From contig OZ023206.1 of NCBI GenBank assembly GCA_963995525.1, positions 27,223,595-27,287,594 of the forward strand: DNA of 64,000 bases, in the 5' to 3' direction. Shown piece after piece: positions 36,401 through 49,815 of the stretch. The DNA comes from Escarpia spicata (taxonomy: Eukaryota > Annelida > Polychaeta > Sabellida > Siboglinidae). Positions within the stretch are counted from its first letter, which is position 1. Each line of letters opens with the position of its first letter. Under the pieces are notes generated by a model. That model ran no database searches, was not told the DNA's origin, and saw only the letters and a list, made by a program, of their open reading frames with translations. The position numbers and the translations under genes are program-made.

Positions 36401-37170
36401 ATTAAATTGTTCATGGTATTTTACAAGATATGACACACCAGTACCAAGTTATAAAAGTGTTAAATACGTACCTTAAACAAAACAAAACGTACAAAGAAGT
36501 CAAACATAGCCACAGACATTGCAAACTGGAGAAGATGGATTGCAGACATTTGGGTTCTGATTCCAGAGGAGGGTAGAAAAGGTAAAGTAAACATGTAACG
36601 TCGGAATCCATGCTTCAAAAAATTGGTTCAAAAGGAAATTATTTTTTGATGGAAATGTGTCAACATTGCCTAAAAAGAAGAGACACCAAACCAGAGGAAG
36701 TGGCATTTTTTGCGACGAAGTGCACACCTAAAGGCAATGTCACATTAAAAACACAAATATGATTCGCTTTCCAACGTACGTATAATGTATGCAAATCGAG
36801 ATTGTTGTTTCATACGCCAATGGGAAAATTCACGCCTACACGTGACGTTAATTGACAACTTACATACGGGCCAACCTGTTGACAAGAACGCTTGTCTCCT
36901 GCGCGTTTCATACGTTACTGAACCATGGATTCCCCAACAACACACTGCTCCCCCGCGGAACGGAAATGTTTCCGGTGTAACAGTGCGACTGACTTTAAGT
37001 AATTTAGCATGAAGCCGAAGTCGGATACAGATAAGCTTTGTTGCAATGTGCCATCAACGGGGGCGATGTTAAAATGAGACAATTGGTATAACGGTCTCGG
37101 AGTAGGTGTTGTGGGTAGAGATAATTTTAGCAGCCATTGCTTTCTTTGTAAACAATGTGACGCCACAACG
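36401..37170. other. Intergenic sequence, possible transposase relic
   Basis: A broken plus-strand frame near 36,640-36,720 (FDGNVSTLPKKKRHQTRGSG) has a DDE-transposase-like flavour but too little to name. Nothing else. Confidence 0.3.
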
Positions 37171-37186
37171 ATATATATATATATGT

Positions 37187-37249
<63 letters not shown>

Positions 37250-37282
37250 TGCGTGCGTGCTCGCGTGCGTGTGTGTGTGATT
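37171..37282. repeat. (AT)n(GT)n microsatellite
   Basis: ATATAT then about 60 bp of pure GT, ending in imperfect GCGTGC/GTGT. Confidence 0.95.
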
Positions 37283-38412
37283 GAGATTGCATAATTATAA
37301 GGGTTTGAAAGTAGAACATTTCATTTCAAACAACCTCGTTCTGTTGTGAGCGATACAAATGCCGATGTTCAGCATTGCTTGACACAGCGCAAAAATTATT
37401 GGTTATTTTTGGCAGCATTTGATTGAGCTACATCTGAATTTAGAACGATAAATCACAACAGCAACACATTCATTACCGTTTGAAAGTTGTTTTGAAGTCG
37501 ACGATCTCTCTGCATCTCCAGGCAGTAGAAAATCTAGTTTTTAGATGAGTAGGCAGCCCCACAATTTTGTTTTGACGTTGTTTTACATGGCGTTTAAATA
37601 TTGCTATTTGTATGTTATTTAGGTGTGTTTCAGGATAACATAAAACACACTCTTTACGACCAAATATAAAAAGGTATTTTACGTCTTACCGAATTAAAAG
37701 CTTTGGCTCGCAAATAGATAAGTGGAAAAAATTTGGCCTTCGCCGACATTCAAATATTCCCCATTTTTAAAGATGGCGCCCGCCAAAGCTTATCATTCCA
37801 ATGTCTAAAGAACAACATCACCCAGGGTCATGACGTTGATATCAAAATAGGTATGTGGGTGCTACAATTGCAAATATATCTCTTTTAGTCTTCGCCGACA
37901 TTCAACTATCCACCATCTTAAACGATGGCACCTCTCAAACATATATCGTAAAAACTACATCAAGTAGAATGAAAGCGTTGATGTCAAACTACAGGTTTTC
38001 ATGTGCGTCGATTTGTGATATGTTGCTGATATCCTTCTCCTACTGTCATATCCGCCATTTTTACCACACCGAGTGACCGCTAGATATTCCCCAATATAAT
38101 ACCAAGAACAAAGTCACTTCAAACGTTGCTTTTAGTGACTTTACGTTGTCAGCAGTCCCCTAAATACACGCCAAGAATTTACAAACTGTTCGCGCATTCA
38201 CTCACAGTCACACCGGTTAACGGCGTATCGGAATGATTTCTCTATATCGAACGCTAACACGAGACGCGCAGCCAATTTCGCGTGCAATTATCGATGGTAT
38301 ATTCTTCGCGTATTGACCTCATCGTAGATTGTTTTTAGTTTACAAGCGGCGATATCGTCAACCCAACGGAACGATTGTTACGTCATTATCAGAGGTCAAG
38401 GCCGATACACAC
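37283..38412. other. Intergenic sequence with a short internal duplication
   Basis: CTTCGCCGACATTCAAATAT (37,738) and CTTCGCCGACATTCAACTAT (37,891) head two similar 60-bp stretches (each followed by CACCATCTT/CCCCATTTTT and a GATGGC). No gene recognised. Confidence 0.4.
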
Positions 38413-38810
38413 AACCGCCATTACAACCATCACCACTACCACCACCACCACCACCACCATCACTACTATGATTACTACTAATACTACAACTACCATTACC
38501 AATACCATTACCACCATCACCACTAAGACTATTACTACTACTACTACTACTAATACCACTACCACTACCACTACCACTACCACCACCACTACCACCACCA
38601 CCACCACCACCACCTCCACCACCACCACTACCACTACCACTACTACTACCACTACTACCACCACCACCACTACCACTACCACTACTACCACTACTACCAC
38701 TACTACCACTACTACCACTACTACCACTACTACCACTACTACCACTACTACCACTACTACCACTACTACCACTACTACCACTACTACTATTACTACTACT
38801 ACTAACGGTT
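38413..38810. repeat. (ACC/ACT)n trinucleotide microsatellite, ~400 bp
   Basis: ACC and ACT triplets mixed, with a regular ACTACC alternation at 38,690-38,790. The poly-threonine and poly-valine frames are artefacts. Confidence 0.95.
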
Positions 38811-40200
<1,390 letters not shown>

Positions 40201-40605
40201 TGTGCGTGTATTATTTAACAATTCTCTACCCTATCACAACTAGGGCCTATCGATGCATGGAAATGAACTTCGGCAAGCGTCGTCTGCCTGTGTTAATCCG
40301 TGTCTTATACGCCGAAGAACACAATTTCCCCTGCTCGCTTCCTCATAGTTGGCTGGCTTGACCGGGCTTCCTGTGCGACTTAGCGGTGTAGTGATTGTTA
40401 TTCGCATCTCGACAAACGAATATTATGCGCAGTAACAGGATTACCGGTCTGGTGCAGCGCCAATGGAAATACTGGGTTTTTGTCATGGTTGTGGCTGCCG
40501 TTGGTCGTTCGTATATGGTGTGATGATGCGAAGCAGTGTAGTGTTGTTCTGTTTCTCTGTCTCCGATTCACTCCCTCCGTCATTGCCTGCATATATAGAA
40601 TACAA

Positions 40606-40610
<5 letters not shown>
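40201..40610. other. Intergenic sequence, nothing recognised
   Basis: Both strands read; only short random frames. Confidence 0.4.
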
Positions 40611-40667
<57 letters not shown>

Positions 40668-40800
40668 GAATATATAATTAATATATAAATATGTGAATAT
40701 ATAAATATACCAATATAAATACATAAATACATAAATAAATAAGTAAATATATATGTATATAATATAAATGTATACATATATATATATATAATATATATTT
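40611..40800. repeat. (TA)n and AT-rich low-complexity tract
   Basis: TA repeats at 40,614-40,668 followed by AAATA/TATAA low complexity to 40,800. Confidence 0.9.
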
Positions 40801-41450
40801 TAAATACAAATATCTATATATTATATGAAATGTACTGCGTAGGCGATCCGTTCACTTCGCCAAGTCGCTCGTCCCCGATTTAGTCGAACTGGTTGATTGC
40901 TGAAGACCACAGATCCGTTTGGCCGAGTGATCATTGCGCGATTTATTGCAGTCCCCGTGGTGTCTAAGCTCCGATCTACTCAGGCGTAGTTCTCGGAATA
41001 TCGGTCACTAAAAAATATTCTAAACTGGCTTGCGATTTTATTTAGTGGATTGATTCGTACACACACACATACACACATGCACATGCATGCGCACGCGCAG
41101 ACTGGAATGCGAGTTTACTTAACGCACTGATTCGTACACAGGCACGCACGCAAGCGCACGCACACGCACGCACACGCGTGTTGGTGCCTGTCCTTGCTCC
41201 GCTCGCGCTCTCAGTAACTGTGTCACAGACCAATCCTGACGCCTAAATGTCGGCTCGGCAATTAACTTTGGCAGGTTACCAGGTGTGGCGACAAAAAATC
41301 AATTGTTTTGACCATTTAAACAAATGTGCACACTTTTGATCGAATCAACTGCGAATATTATTTTAGCAATTCATGCATTACATATTTGTACATAAAAAGC
41401 GGTTTCGTGATGGTATATGCATATTTACATGTACACGTCACACATGTGTC
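40801..41450. other. Intergenic sequence with a small CA-rich duplication
   Basis: TGGATTGATTCGTACACACA (41,047) and CGCACTGATTCGTACACAGG (41,122) head two similar ~75-bp stretches of CA/CGCA-rich DNA. No gene seen. Confidence 0.4.
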
Positions 41451-41690
41451 TTGTTAAGAAGACCTATGTAATTATTAATGTAAATGGGGTGGCTCCTATG
41501 AGAGCAACATTTTGTCTTAATAGGAGTCACCGACCCCATCTGGAAATATATTATTTATTTACTTATTATTATAAATGTGTTTATCAATGCACATTACGTT
41601 TATACAACCGACTAGAAGAAGAATGATATTATGTACATGGGGTCAAATAAACTCTTTATTTCTTTCTTTCTTCTTTCTTTCTATATAAAT
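41450..41690 (+). mobile_element. LINE 3' UTR end with hairpin and (TTTC)n tail
   Basis: GGGGTGGCTCCTATGAGAG pairs with CTTAATAGGAGTCACCGACC across 41,488-41,542, a 3' hairpin of the kind seen in CR1/L2-like LINEs. It is followed by GTCAAATAAACTCTTTATTT and then TTTC repeats to 41,680. No coding part is left. Confidence 0.45.
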
Positions 41691-41734
41691 TGCGGGAGCA
41701 GCCTTGAGCTACCAGGGGTAGTTCATTATCTTAT

Positions 41735-42075
41735 TTCGTTGAACGCAGTGGTTCATTGGCTAGTGCTTCGGACTCTCGACCGAGAGATCCCGGGTTCGAA
41801 TCCTGAGCTGCGGTGTCGAACCTTGGGCAAGATCGTTCATTCTACGTTGCTCCAGTTTACTCAGTTGTATCAATGAATACCTGGCTATAGACAGTGGTGG
41901 ATAGTTGTGTACGAATAGTCTTCACGCATTAATTGCAACGTGGCTGGATTCTTTCCAGAGAAGTCGAGATGGTGTTCGATTGAGTAGGTCATCCAGAGAG
42001 TAAAGTGTAAAGCGTTTTGAGCAATTCTGAGGACTGGGCACTGCGCTGTATAAGAACATACCTTTATTTTACATT
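41735..42075 (+). mobile_element. tRNA-headed SINE, near full length
   Basis: Best copy of the family. The head has TGGCTAGTGCTTCGG (box-A-like) and box B GGTTCGAATCC at 41,793-41,803. A central domain follows: CCTTGGGCAAGATCGTTCAT, TTGCTCCAGTTTACTCAG and GAATACCTGGCTATA. Its wording recalls the core of vertebrate MIR (CCTTGGGCAAG ... CAGTTT). The tail contains GTCGAGATGGTGTTCGATTG, GTAAAGTGTAAAGCGTTTTG and GGCACTGCGCTGTATAAGAA and ends T/A-rich. Other copies: 9,592 (+), 48,418 (-), 7,700 (-, 3' part). Confidence 0.85.
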
Positions 42076-42346
42076 TTACAGACAGACATACTGACAGACA
42101 TTATTTCAGTGTGACAAGCTGGTAAGGTATTTTGCTTTGCATGCTGTGATCTTTACCGTAAGAAATTACATACCAGTGGAATTAAACACAAACTAGCATG
42201 AATGACGGGTCTTCCCCGTTTTCCGATGCACGCCATTTTTCTTTTTAATTTCGACTGCTACTTTTGCGCGATATCGTGACATTGATTGATTTAGTAGTAT
42301 GGAACACACACAACACGCCCACACACGCCCACACACAACACACATT

Positions 42347-42387
<41 letters not shown>

Positions 42388-42639
42388 ACAAAATACACAC
42401 ATGTCAAAACAGTGCTGTTTTGTTGTATAAAAGTCCCCCAAACACAATACATTTTACAAATACAGTTCCGTTTTGTGTCTGCACTGATGAGGAGTGATGG
42501 AAAGAACACACCAGCATCGAAAAAATTAGGTAAGAAGATCGTTTAATAGCGTTAATAATTTAGGCCAAAAAGATTCAGGATTACATGCACAACAGACTGT
42601 AAGAATCAAGAAGAATGACCGAAATGGATCAGGAGATTC
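42076..42639. other. Intergenic sequence with (CA)n(TA)n
   Basis: CA repeats with CACACG units at 42,305-42,372 and TA to 42,386. Nothing else recognised. Confidence 0.4.
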
Positions 42640-43315
42640 GAACGGTTTAGACAAGCGACGGGGCTGTCTGCGAAACCCAACGATGTTGCCGCAGTTCATT
42701 CTCTCGCGCGGGGCCGACTCTGTGGAACGCGCTACCTGGGGATCTGCGTCTGACCGAGTGCATGGACACATTTAAAGCGCGTCTTAAGACTCATTATTGC
42801 ATGCTTGCTTTTAATGTCTAGTTGTCTATACCATTCCCTCTCCACATCATAGTATTTATTATTACTATTATTTTGTACTATTATAATAGCTTATCATTTT
42901 AATTATTTACTCATTAATATTTTATTGTCTACTTAATTTATTTATTATTATTATATGTTATATTCGTCTCGATATTTTTTAGCTTAGGTTTGTTTAGTAC
43001 ATTTTTTATTTTAATGCAGTTCTAGACTTTGTATACGTTTAAATAGCTTAACTAGCCTATTATTTAAATAATTTATTATTTAATATTTTCTTGTTTATTT
43101 ATTGATTTATTATTATTTTTATGTATGTCTTGATACTTTTATCTTAGGTTTGTTTAATACATTTTTTATTTCCATGCAGGTCTAGTCTTTTTATACGTGT
43201 AATTCTGTTATGTACATTTTAGTAGCTACTAGTTGTCTACACCCTTGAACAGAGTCCTACTCTGGATATGAGTGTATAAATAGAGTATGCATGTATTATT
43301 ATTATTATTATTAAA
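42640..43315 (+). mobile_element. LINE C-terminus with AT-rich 3' UTR and (ATT)n tail
   Basis: The frame reads SRAGPTLWNALPGDLRLTEC then MDTFKARLKTHY, the terminal LWNxLPxxLR...FKxxLKTH motif of Rex/CR1-like LINEs. The 3' UTR holds a diverged duplication (about 42,967-43,040 and 43,127-43,199, both with CTTAGGTTTGTTTARTACAT). It ends with CCTACTCTGGATATGAGTG and ATT repeats at 43,298-43,313. A Gypsy-type element begins directly after. Confidence 0.75.
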
Positions 43316-43343
43316 TTGACCAGGTAAACAATCTGATTTACAA

Positions 43344-44450
43344 TATGGGCGATGAGCCAGATGATATATTAGGACCACTCAGTTTGAGGGGAACTAGACA
43401 GCTACTTCGTCGGAAGCAGAAACGTGATATGCAAAAGGGCAAAGTTCAACCAGCGAAGACAAGAGTCTGGTGAATCTATTGATTCCTTCATTACGTCACT
43501 CTACAAACTGGCAGAACACTGTGGCTATGGCGAGTTAGGAGATGATCTTGTGAGGAACAGACTAGTTGTCGGGATAAGAGACAAACAACCGTCTGTAAAA
43601 CTACAACTTGACGCAACATTGACTCTGAAAAAGCCTGTACACCAGGCACGCCAAAACGAAACCGTACAGAAACAGCAGACGGTAGTACGAAGGGGTCCGC
43701 CAGAGGGCAACACTGATGTTGACGCGGTACAGGCCAGACCGAAAAATAGTAACCATGGCAAATCAAAAGCTGTCTTTCGGCAAGCAAGGCCAAAAGGGTA
43801 CAGATCACCATCCCACCACGCTCAGAAGGCGTGCAGACGGTGTTGCAAGGAAGCACACTCAAAACAGCACTGTCCAGCGGGAGACGTGAAATGTCACAAA
43901 TACATAAAAACGGGACATGCTGCGTCTGTTTGTCTGTCTAACAAACAAATAGGAACAGTGCGCAACTACAGCAGTAGTGATGTTTACGCATTTATGGGCA
44001 CGGTGGAAGACAAAACATGTAACGAGCGATGGCTGATAGCACTACAATTGGGGAAATCAAACATTCAGTTTCGCATTGACACTGATGCAGACGAAACTGT
44101 CATCCCAGAAGAAGTGTACAACGAACTGGAAGATGTCAGTCCTCTCATAGTACCAGACAAGAAACGCTTTGATGTTGGCAAAACAGCGGCAGTAACCCAG
44201 AACATTTACGTTGTCAGAGGGATACAGAAGTTACTGCCGGGCAACCCAGCAATAGAGGCACTCCAGCTGATCAAAAGAGTTGAATCTGTCGAAGGCACAA
44301 ATGACTACCAGAACGAGTTCCCGGGTCTCTTCGAAGGACTATGCAAGGTGGAAGGTCCTTACACAATAACGTTGAAGGAAGATGCCCGACCTTTCGCCAC
44401 CACCGTACCAAGAAGAGTACATCTGCCACTGATGTAAACACAAATATGGA
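43344..44450 (+). mobile_element. Gypsy-type LTR retrotransposon: gag and protease part (broken)
   Basis: Mostly one frame (43,424-44,437). Gag end: FNQRRQESGESIDSFITSLY, a motif of Ty3/Gypsy capsids. Two zinc knuckles: CRRCCKEAHSKQHC (CX2CX4HX4C intact) and a second one with Cys replaced by Tyr (CHKYIKTGHAASVC). Protease: FRIDTDADETVIPEE, where the family reads DTGA, so the active-site Gly is Asp here. The N-terminal gag is missing; the element starts mid-gag after a LINE tail, with a frame change near 43,415. Ends at a stop at 44,435. Confidence 0.9.
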
Positions 44451-45617
44451 GGAAATGAGAGTCATAACGAGAATCGAACAGCCTACTGACTGGTGTGCAT
44501 CGATGGTCGTAGTGCCAAAGAAAGGTGATGTTAGGATCTGCGTAGACGTGACGAAGCTCAACGAAAGCGTACTTCTCGAACGTCACGAAATGCCATCGGT
44601 GGAATATACTTTAGGACAGTTGGCAGGAGCGAGAATCTTCACCAAATTGTACGCAAATTCTGGATTTTGGCAGGTCCCGTTATCAGTAGAGTCTGCCTTA
44701 CTGACAACATTCATGACATAATTTGGCAGATTCTGCTTCAACCGATTGCCTTTCGCACCAGAACACTTCCAGCGACCGATGTCGACAATTCTGGAAGGCA
44801 TAGCCGGAGTACTGTGGCATAGTCTTTGGCGAGACACAACGTCAACACGATGAACGCACCTGGGATGTTCTCAGAAAATTTCAAGGTGCCAAGGTCACGT
44901 TGAACGAGAAGAAGTGTCAGTTCTCTGTTTCAGAAGTGAAGTTCTTGGGCCACATCATAAACGAATCCGGAGTGAGCCCAGATCCCGAGAAGGTCAAGGC
45001 AATACAGAACATGCCAGAGCCAATAGACGTCAGCGGCGTGCGACGATTTCTCGGAATGGTAATTTTATGGGAAAGTTCACAGCAAACCTAGCTGGAGCAC
45101 GAACATGAGATCTTCTGAGCAAGAAGAACGACTGGAAGTGGGGCCACGAACAACAGAAAGCCTTTACGCAGATGAAAGCTCCAGTGCTGACACTGTACGA
45201 TGTACGAAGAGAAACAATTGTCTCAGCAGATGCGTCCTCGGAGCAGTGCTGCTACAGAGGCAACCAGATGGCGAACTACGACCAATCGCGTATGCTTCAA
45301 GAGCAATGTCGGCAGTTGAACAACGATATGCTCAAATTGAGAAAGAAGCATTAGCAACAACATGTGCTTGTGAGAGGTACAAGGACTTCCTTGTCGGCAC
45401 GTCATTCCAAATACGGACGGATCACAAGCCTCTCGTATCACTTCTTGGAAAGAAGACACTTGACGAACTTCCGCCAAGAATACAGCGATTCCGGATGAGG
45501 CTGATTCGCTTCAGCTACAGCATCTCGCACGTCCCTGGAAAGGACTTGATTACTACAGACACGTTGTCGCGGGCTCCAGTTACGGAAAGCTTACAGGCAT
45601 ATAACAAGAGCTTCTAA
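44430..45617 (+). mobile_element. Gypsy-type LTR retrotransposon: reverse transcriptase and RNase H (broken)
   Basis: RT begins DWCASMVVVPKKGDVRICVD. It continues with NSGFWQVPL and a stop at 44,719-44,721. The stretch expected to hold the YxDD catalytic box (about 44,815-44,830) is deleted. RT resumes VTLNEKKCQFSVSEVKFLGH and VRRFLGMV, with frame changes near 44,720, 44,820, 45,060 and 45,105. RNase H is recognisable: IVSADASS at about 45,218, IAYASRAMSAVEQRYAQIEK, RTDHKPLVSLL, and SHVPGKDLITTDTLSRAPV. Clearly inactive. Confidence 0.9.
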
Positions 45618-46830
45618 GATGTCTGCCAAACGTACGCCAACGCAGTTATCGATGCATTTCCTATGACCGACAAGCGACTGCAGGAAATCAAGCGAGCACA
45701 AGCTGATGATGCAACTTGTCGAAGGACTCAGTACGACTATGTGCATGGGAGGCTTGACAGACCAAAATTAGAATCAGATTAGAACGTCTACCTGCCAGTC
45801 AGCGCAGACCTTACTGTCCAGGAGGGATTACTACTGAAAGGTAGCTATCTGCTAATCCTAACAGCAATGCGTCCAGAGGTACTCGCGAAGATCCACGAAG
45901 GACGAAATTCCGAGAACGTGCAAAACAGTGAATGTGGCGGCCGGGTTACAGCAAGCCGATTGAAGACTTGGTCGAGAAGTGTGAAAGGTGCGCCAAATAG
46001 AGACTAAACTGGGTAGAACCAATTATGTCATCCAACATACCAGACTGTCAGTGGCAAAAGGTGAGCTCATACCAATTTGAGCTGAACGGGTTAAACTTTC
46101 TCATCGTGGTAGACATATCTACATTTGTGGAAATCGCCAACTGTGTAGCACTACCTCACCTTCGATCGTGAACCACATGAAATGCATGTTTGTAAGACAT
46201 GGTATACCAGAAGATGTCGTCACCGATAATGGGCCACAGTACTCGCCAGAAACATTCCGTGCGTTCGCCACAGAGTATGGATTCCCACACATCACAAGCA
46301 GTCGGAAGTATCCGCAAGCCAATGGAGAGGCAGAGAGCGCTGTGAAGACCATCAAGTTGAAGAAAAGTGATGACCCGTACCCAACATTACTTGCTTATCG
46401 ATCAACACCTTTGCGGAACGGATATAGTCCCGCAGAACTGATGATGGGTCGAAAATTGTGAACAGCCATGCCAATGATACCATCGTCTTTGAAACCAAAA
46501 TGGCCGTTCTTCCAAAGGATTTAAAAACAAACAAAAGGGGATCAAGGAGCAAAATAAAGCATTTGATGAGCGTCATCGGGTAGCTAATCTACGACCGCTG
46601 AGACCAGGCGAAAATTTCTGGATTAAAGTCTTGGACAGGCGTGGAACGGTTCAAGTACAAGCGCAGATACCACGTTCATACATTGTGCGTACACGGAGGG
46701 GTAATGTGCGACGAAATCGAAGACACTTGCTACCAACTCCTGTAGCTCCTAAATCTGAAGTGTTAAAGAAGGGGTACCGGACGATGTTGAAGTATCGGAC
46801 GATGTTGAAGCGAAGTCGTGGCGCATAAAA
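45618..46830 (+). mobile_element. Gypsy-type LTR retrotransposon: integrase and C-terminus (broken)
   Basis: Weak zinc-binding remnants at 45,860-46,000 (CERCAK-like end, frame-shifted). The core has IVVDIST at about 46,105, RHGIPEDVVTDNGPQYSPET at 46,195-46,255 (second catalytic Asp plus N), YPQANGEAESAVK at about 46,308-46,347 (catalytic Glu) and LAYRSTPLRNGYSPAELMMG. A short tail frame at 46,631-46,828 (RSYIVRTRRGNVRRNRRHL) fits the C-terminal end. No LTR could be identified on either side. Confidence 0.88.
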
Positions 46831-47394
46831 ACTGTATTCCTATACCTACAACGGAAGTCAAATTTGGCGCTAAGTAACGAGTTTTTGATTCGTCAATTGA
46901 AGAGCGACTAGGTTGTAGACCGGCTCTACTTCGTGTTCTATGATATAATATGCAAACACCAATAAATGTATATTTTGTTATCTGTGAGTATTTCATGCTA
47001 AAAAATTGCAGTGCGTACGGCAGTTGTCAACAGAATAATACTGTAGAAATTCCATACCGAATATATATGGTTTAAAAAAGTTATTTACATTTTAAGATGT
47101 CGCTCTGTAGTCGGATTTAGCTAAACAGAACAAAAGTGTATATTGGTAATGTCTTCCTTCTTAACTAACATTACACTTACTGACATGTTTGTACAGAAAT
47201 CTCAGCTAATATACTTAAACTCGTCAGTTGATTAATATTTGAAAAATATGGCGACAATAAGGAAATATAACGTAATGACTATCGGGCGACAGATTCCGTG
47301 TCGCTTGATAACCAAGTGTCGCTGTATAATCGGTCAATTTTCGCTCCATGGTCGCATTCATATATATATATATACACACACACACACGCCTGTA
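46831..47394. other. AT-rich sequence 3' of the Gypsy element
   Basis: An AATAAA at 46,961 could belong to a decayed 3' LTR, but with no 5' partner this cannot be shown. A short (TA)n(CA)n lies at 47,361-47,386. Confidence 0.35.
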
Positions 47395-47417
47395 TTTGGC
47401 GATATATTATAATCATA

Positions 47418-47467
<50 letters not shown>

Positions 47468-47490
47468 TATGATTATAATATATCGCCAAA
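47395..47490. repeat. Perfect 96-bp palindrome with (AT)18 centre
   Basis: The arm TTTGGCGATATATTATAATC plus 10 more bases (47,395-47,424) is exactly the reverse complement of 47,461-47,490, with 36 bp of pure AT between. The whole 96 bp is self-complementary and would fold into a single long hairpin. Confidence 0.97.
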
Positions 47491-48284
47491 TTTTGTATTA
47501 TTATTAGCATGTAATTCGGAAGATAATATAATATCATCGCAGCACGAATCCGTAAAATAGTTACTTTTGTACTGATGGCAGAAATTCTTGATATATCTTA
47601 GCATATGTTGTGTTTTTTCTTTCAACTTCGTCTACTACAATATTGATGTACTCATTGACCACAAATACGCTTTTCACCATTGGAAACATTTTGATACCAA
47701 AATTAGCTATGTAACCTTGTAATTAGTACATATATTGCGGATTATGTTCTTGGGCGGCGGTTATAAAAATACGGGGGTAGGGTTTCTATTTTTTTTGTGT
47801 ATGCAATATTTTACATCGTTTGTCAAAGAATCTAGTGTTGTTTTATTTGGAAATGAATTGGGAAGTTTTTGATGTAAATATAGTTGTATTGTGCCATGTA
47901 TGTAAATAATTGCTTTGAACTATTGTACACCTTCATTCACGAAACCTGACTAAAATTCCAATATAATTTGGTGTGTTGTGCTTTCATTTCAATTATATCT
48001 ATTGTATTGATTTACAATTTGCTACACATACGCGACTTGTTTTTCCACACGTGCTAACACAGACGTTTATCGTATAGTCCTATCAGTAGTAGATATATAG
48101 CCGATTATGTGCGTGTTGAAATTTCTTCAAAAAGCCCTGCCTCCATTTTCACAAAATAGCTCGCTACGCAATCAAATATCTCGACAGAAAATGTCATCCG
48201 GGCTGGTTATAACCATTAAAGTTCATAGATAAATCATGGCATGGAGGACAGCTTTTAACATTTAGGTACCCCTGTTGTAATTTT
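47491..48284. other. AT-rich intergenic sequence
   Basis: Nothing recognised. Confidence 0.4.
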
Positions 48285-48418
48285 TTGAGATTGAACTGGA
48301 GCAACGTAGAATTAACAAACTTGCCCAAAGTTCGACAACGCAGCACATGATTCGAAACAGGGTTCTCTCGGTCGATAATTTGAATCTCTAGCTACTCCAT
48401 CACTGCGCTCCACATGAT
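48285..48418 (-). mobile_element. tRNA-headed SINE, 5' part, minus strand
   Basis: The reverse complement reads GTGGAGCGCAGTGATGGAG, CGACCGAGAGAACCC, box-B-like GTTTCGAATC, then TGTCGAACTTTGGGCAAG and TCTACGTTGCTCCAGTT. Same layout as 41,735-42,075; 3'-truncated. Confidence 0.8.
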
Positions 48419-49084
48419 TTTGAAATGTTCGCCGGTGTCACGGGCCCCGATTCACCCGTGCCAGGATTCACCGCCTACTTTCGGCCCGCGACGGTAGTGG
48501 GCCCAGAGTAGGTGCGTGCCAGGATTCCGCGTTGTTACTAAGGTGGTTTGGGTTAGTAATACGAAATGTTTTCCAGTATAATTGTTAGTATACATATTAA
48601 AAATAAAATGGAATAACTTGCATGATTATTTTCACGCACACAAACAAGTTGTGTGATTTAGAGCGCTCTTTTTGTTGTTCATGATCTATAATCGAGGCTA
48701 TAACTAGTACCGAGGCTATCGTGATATGTGGCGCACGGCCCTGTCTATATGCACAGCCGCGGTGTCGTGCTATTTTTTTGTGCATACGAAATACTTTCTT
48801 CTTGAAATGGTGGTAAATTAATCAGCATAATTAATACTTATTTCGATTGCCTTCTTATGTAAAAATGTTATGTTTATTTAACCTTTATTTGATGGATAAC
48901 TATTTGCACACATTAGGGCACAGCACATTGTGTTATAAAAATGGCTTTAATTTATATATATATATATATATAACGCTTACAAGGGGTGCCACTGGTTCAC
49001 ATACAAATGAATTACAATATGTAGTGACCGGTTTCCTCTAGGTAAATTCCTAAACATGTTATTGAAGTAACTTGAATTATACTA
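48419..49084. other. Intergenic sequence, nothing recognised
   Basis: A GC-rich patch at 48,435-48,540 has a short inner duplication (GTGCCAGGATTC at 48,470 and 48,519). No gene. Confidence 0.4.
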
Positions 49085-49395
49085 ATTACATTTATTTTAA
49101 TTATATCATGATCATCGTCTTATTTTCAGGAGTAAATATAATAAATTAGTTTTATTTCTGTTTAGTGATATTTTGTTACAATGAATCCATGCTGATATCC
49201 TATTGTGTTCCGAATTTACTTCTTCAATAAGCCTAGTAACATTTGTGTGTAAGTGAAACCTAGTTGTGCCATCTGTAAATAACATATTTATTGTTTTAAC
49301 AATGTTGTTTTAATATAACATGAACAGAACTGGACCTAGCTTAGATCCTTGTGGAACAACACATGTGGCTGTCCTTACTTCCGAATCTGATTGAT
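49085..49395 (-). mobile_element. LINE RT relic, minus strand
   Basis: The reverse complement reads CVVPQGSKLGPVLFMLY (family: GVPQGSILGPLLF), a stop, then NIVKTINMLFTDGTTRFHLH, where the catalytic YADD is degraded to FTDG, then LIEEVNSEHNRISAWI. About 100 codons of RT palm only. Confidence 0.75.
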
Positions 49396-49646
49396 TATAT
49401 AAAATAAACTGTTTTCTACTTAATTTCTAAACTAACAACTGAGTTTATTATGTACAATATCATGTTATGTGGTGTACAATTTAACAAATCCAATCCATAA
49501 ATCATCTAGGCTAAACAACCAGCCAACCAATATTTGGTGTTATTAGCAACACATTCAACTGACTGGATTGAACTGCCTTCAGTCATTGCCAGTGTATTAA
49601 TACACCATACATCGACAACTTCATAAAAGAAACATTTAAGCACCTT
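49396..49646. other. Spacer before satellite cluster
   Basis: Nothing recognised. Confidence 0.35.
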
Positions 49647-49815
49647 AGCCAAACCTGTTGGCTACTAGCAAAACTAACCTATGCGCACACTCAACACATT
49701 TATAGCCAAACTTGTTGGCTACTAGCAAACTAACCTATGCGCACACTCAACACCTTCATAGCCAAACTTGCTGGCTACTAACAAATTAACCTATGCACAC
49801 ACTCAACATCTCATT
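49647..49815. repeat. 57-bp tandem repeat, 3 copies
   Basis: AGCCAAACYTGTTGGCTACT followed by ARCAAAYTAACCTATGCRCA and CACTCAACA; starts at 49,647, 49,704 and 49,760. Confidence 0.9.

Noticed and set aside
41782..41812. Functional tRNA gene
   Set aside because: Only box A and box B of a tRNA-like SINE head; no cloverleaf with a paired acceptor stem could be built.
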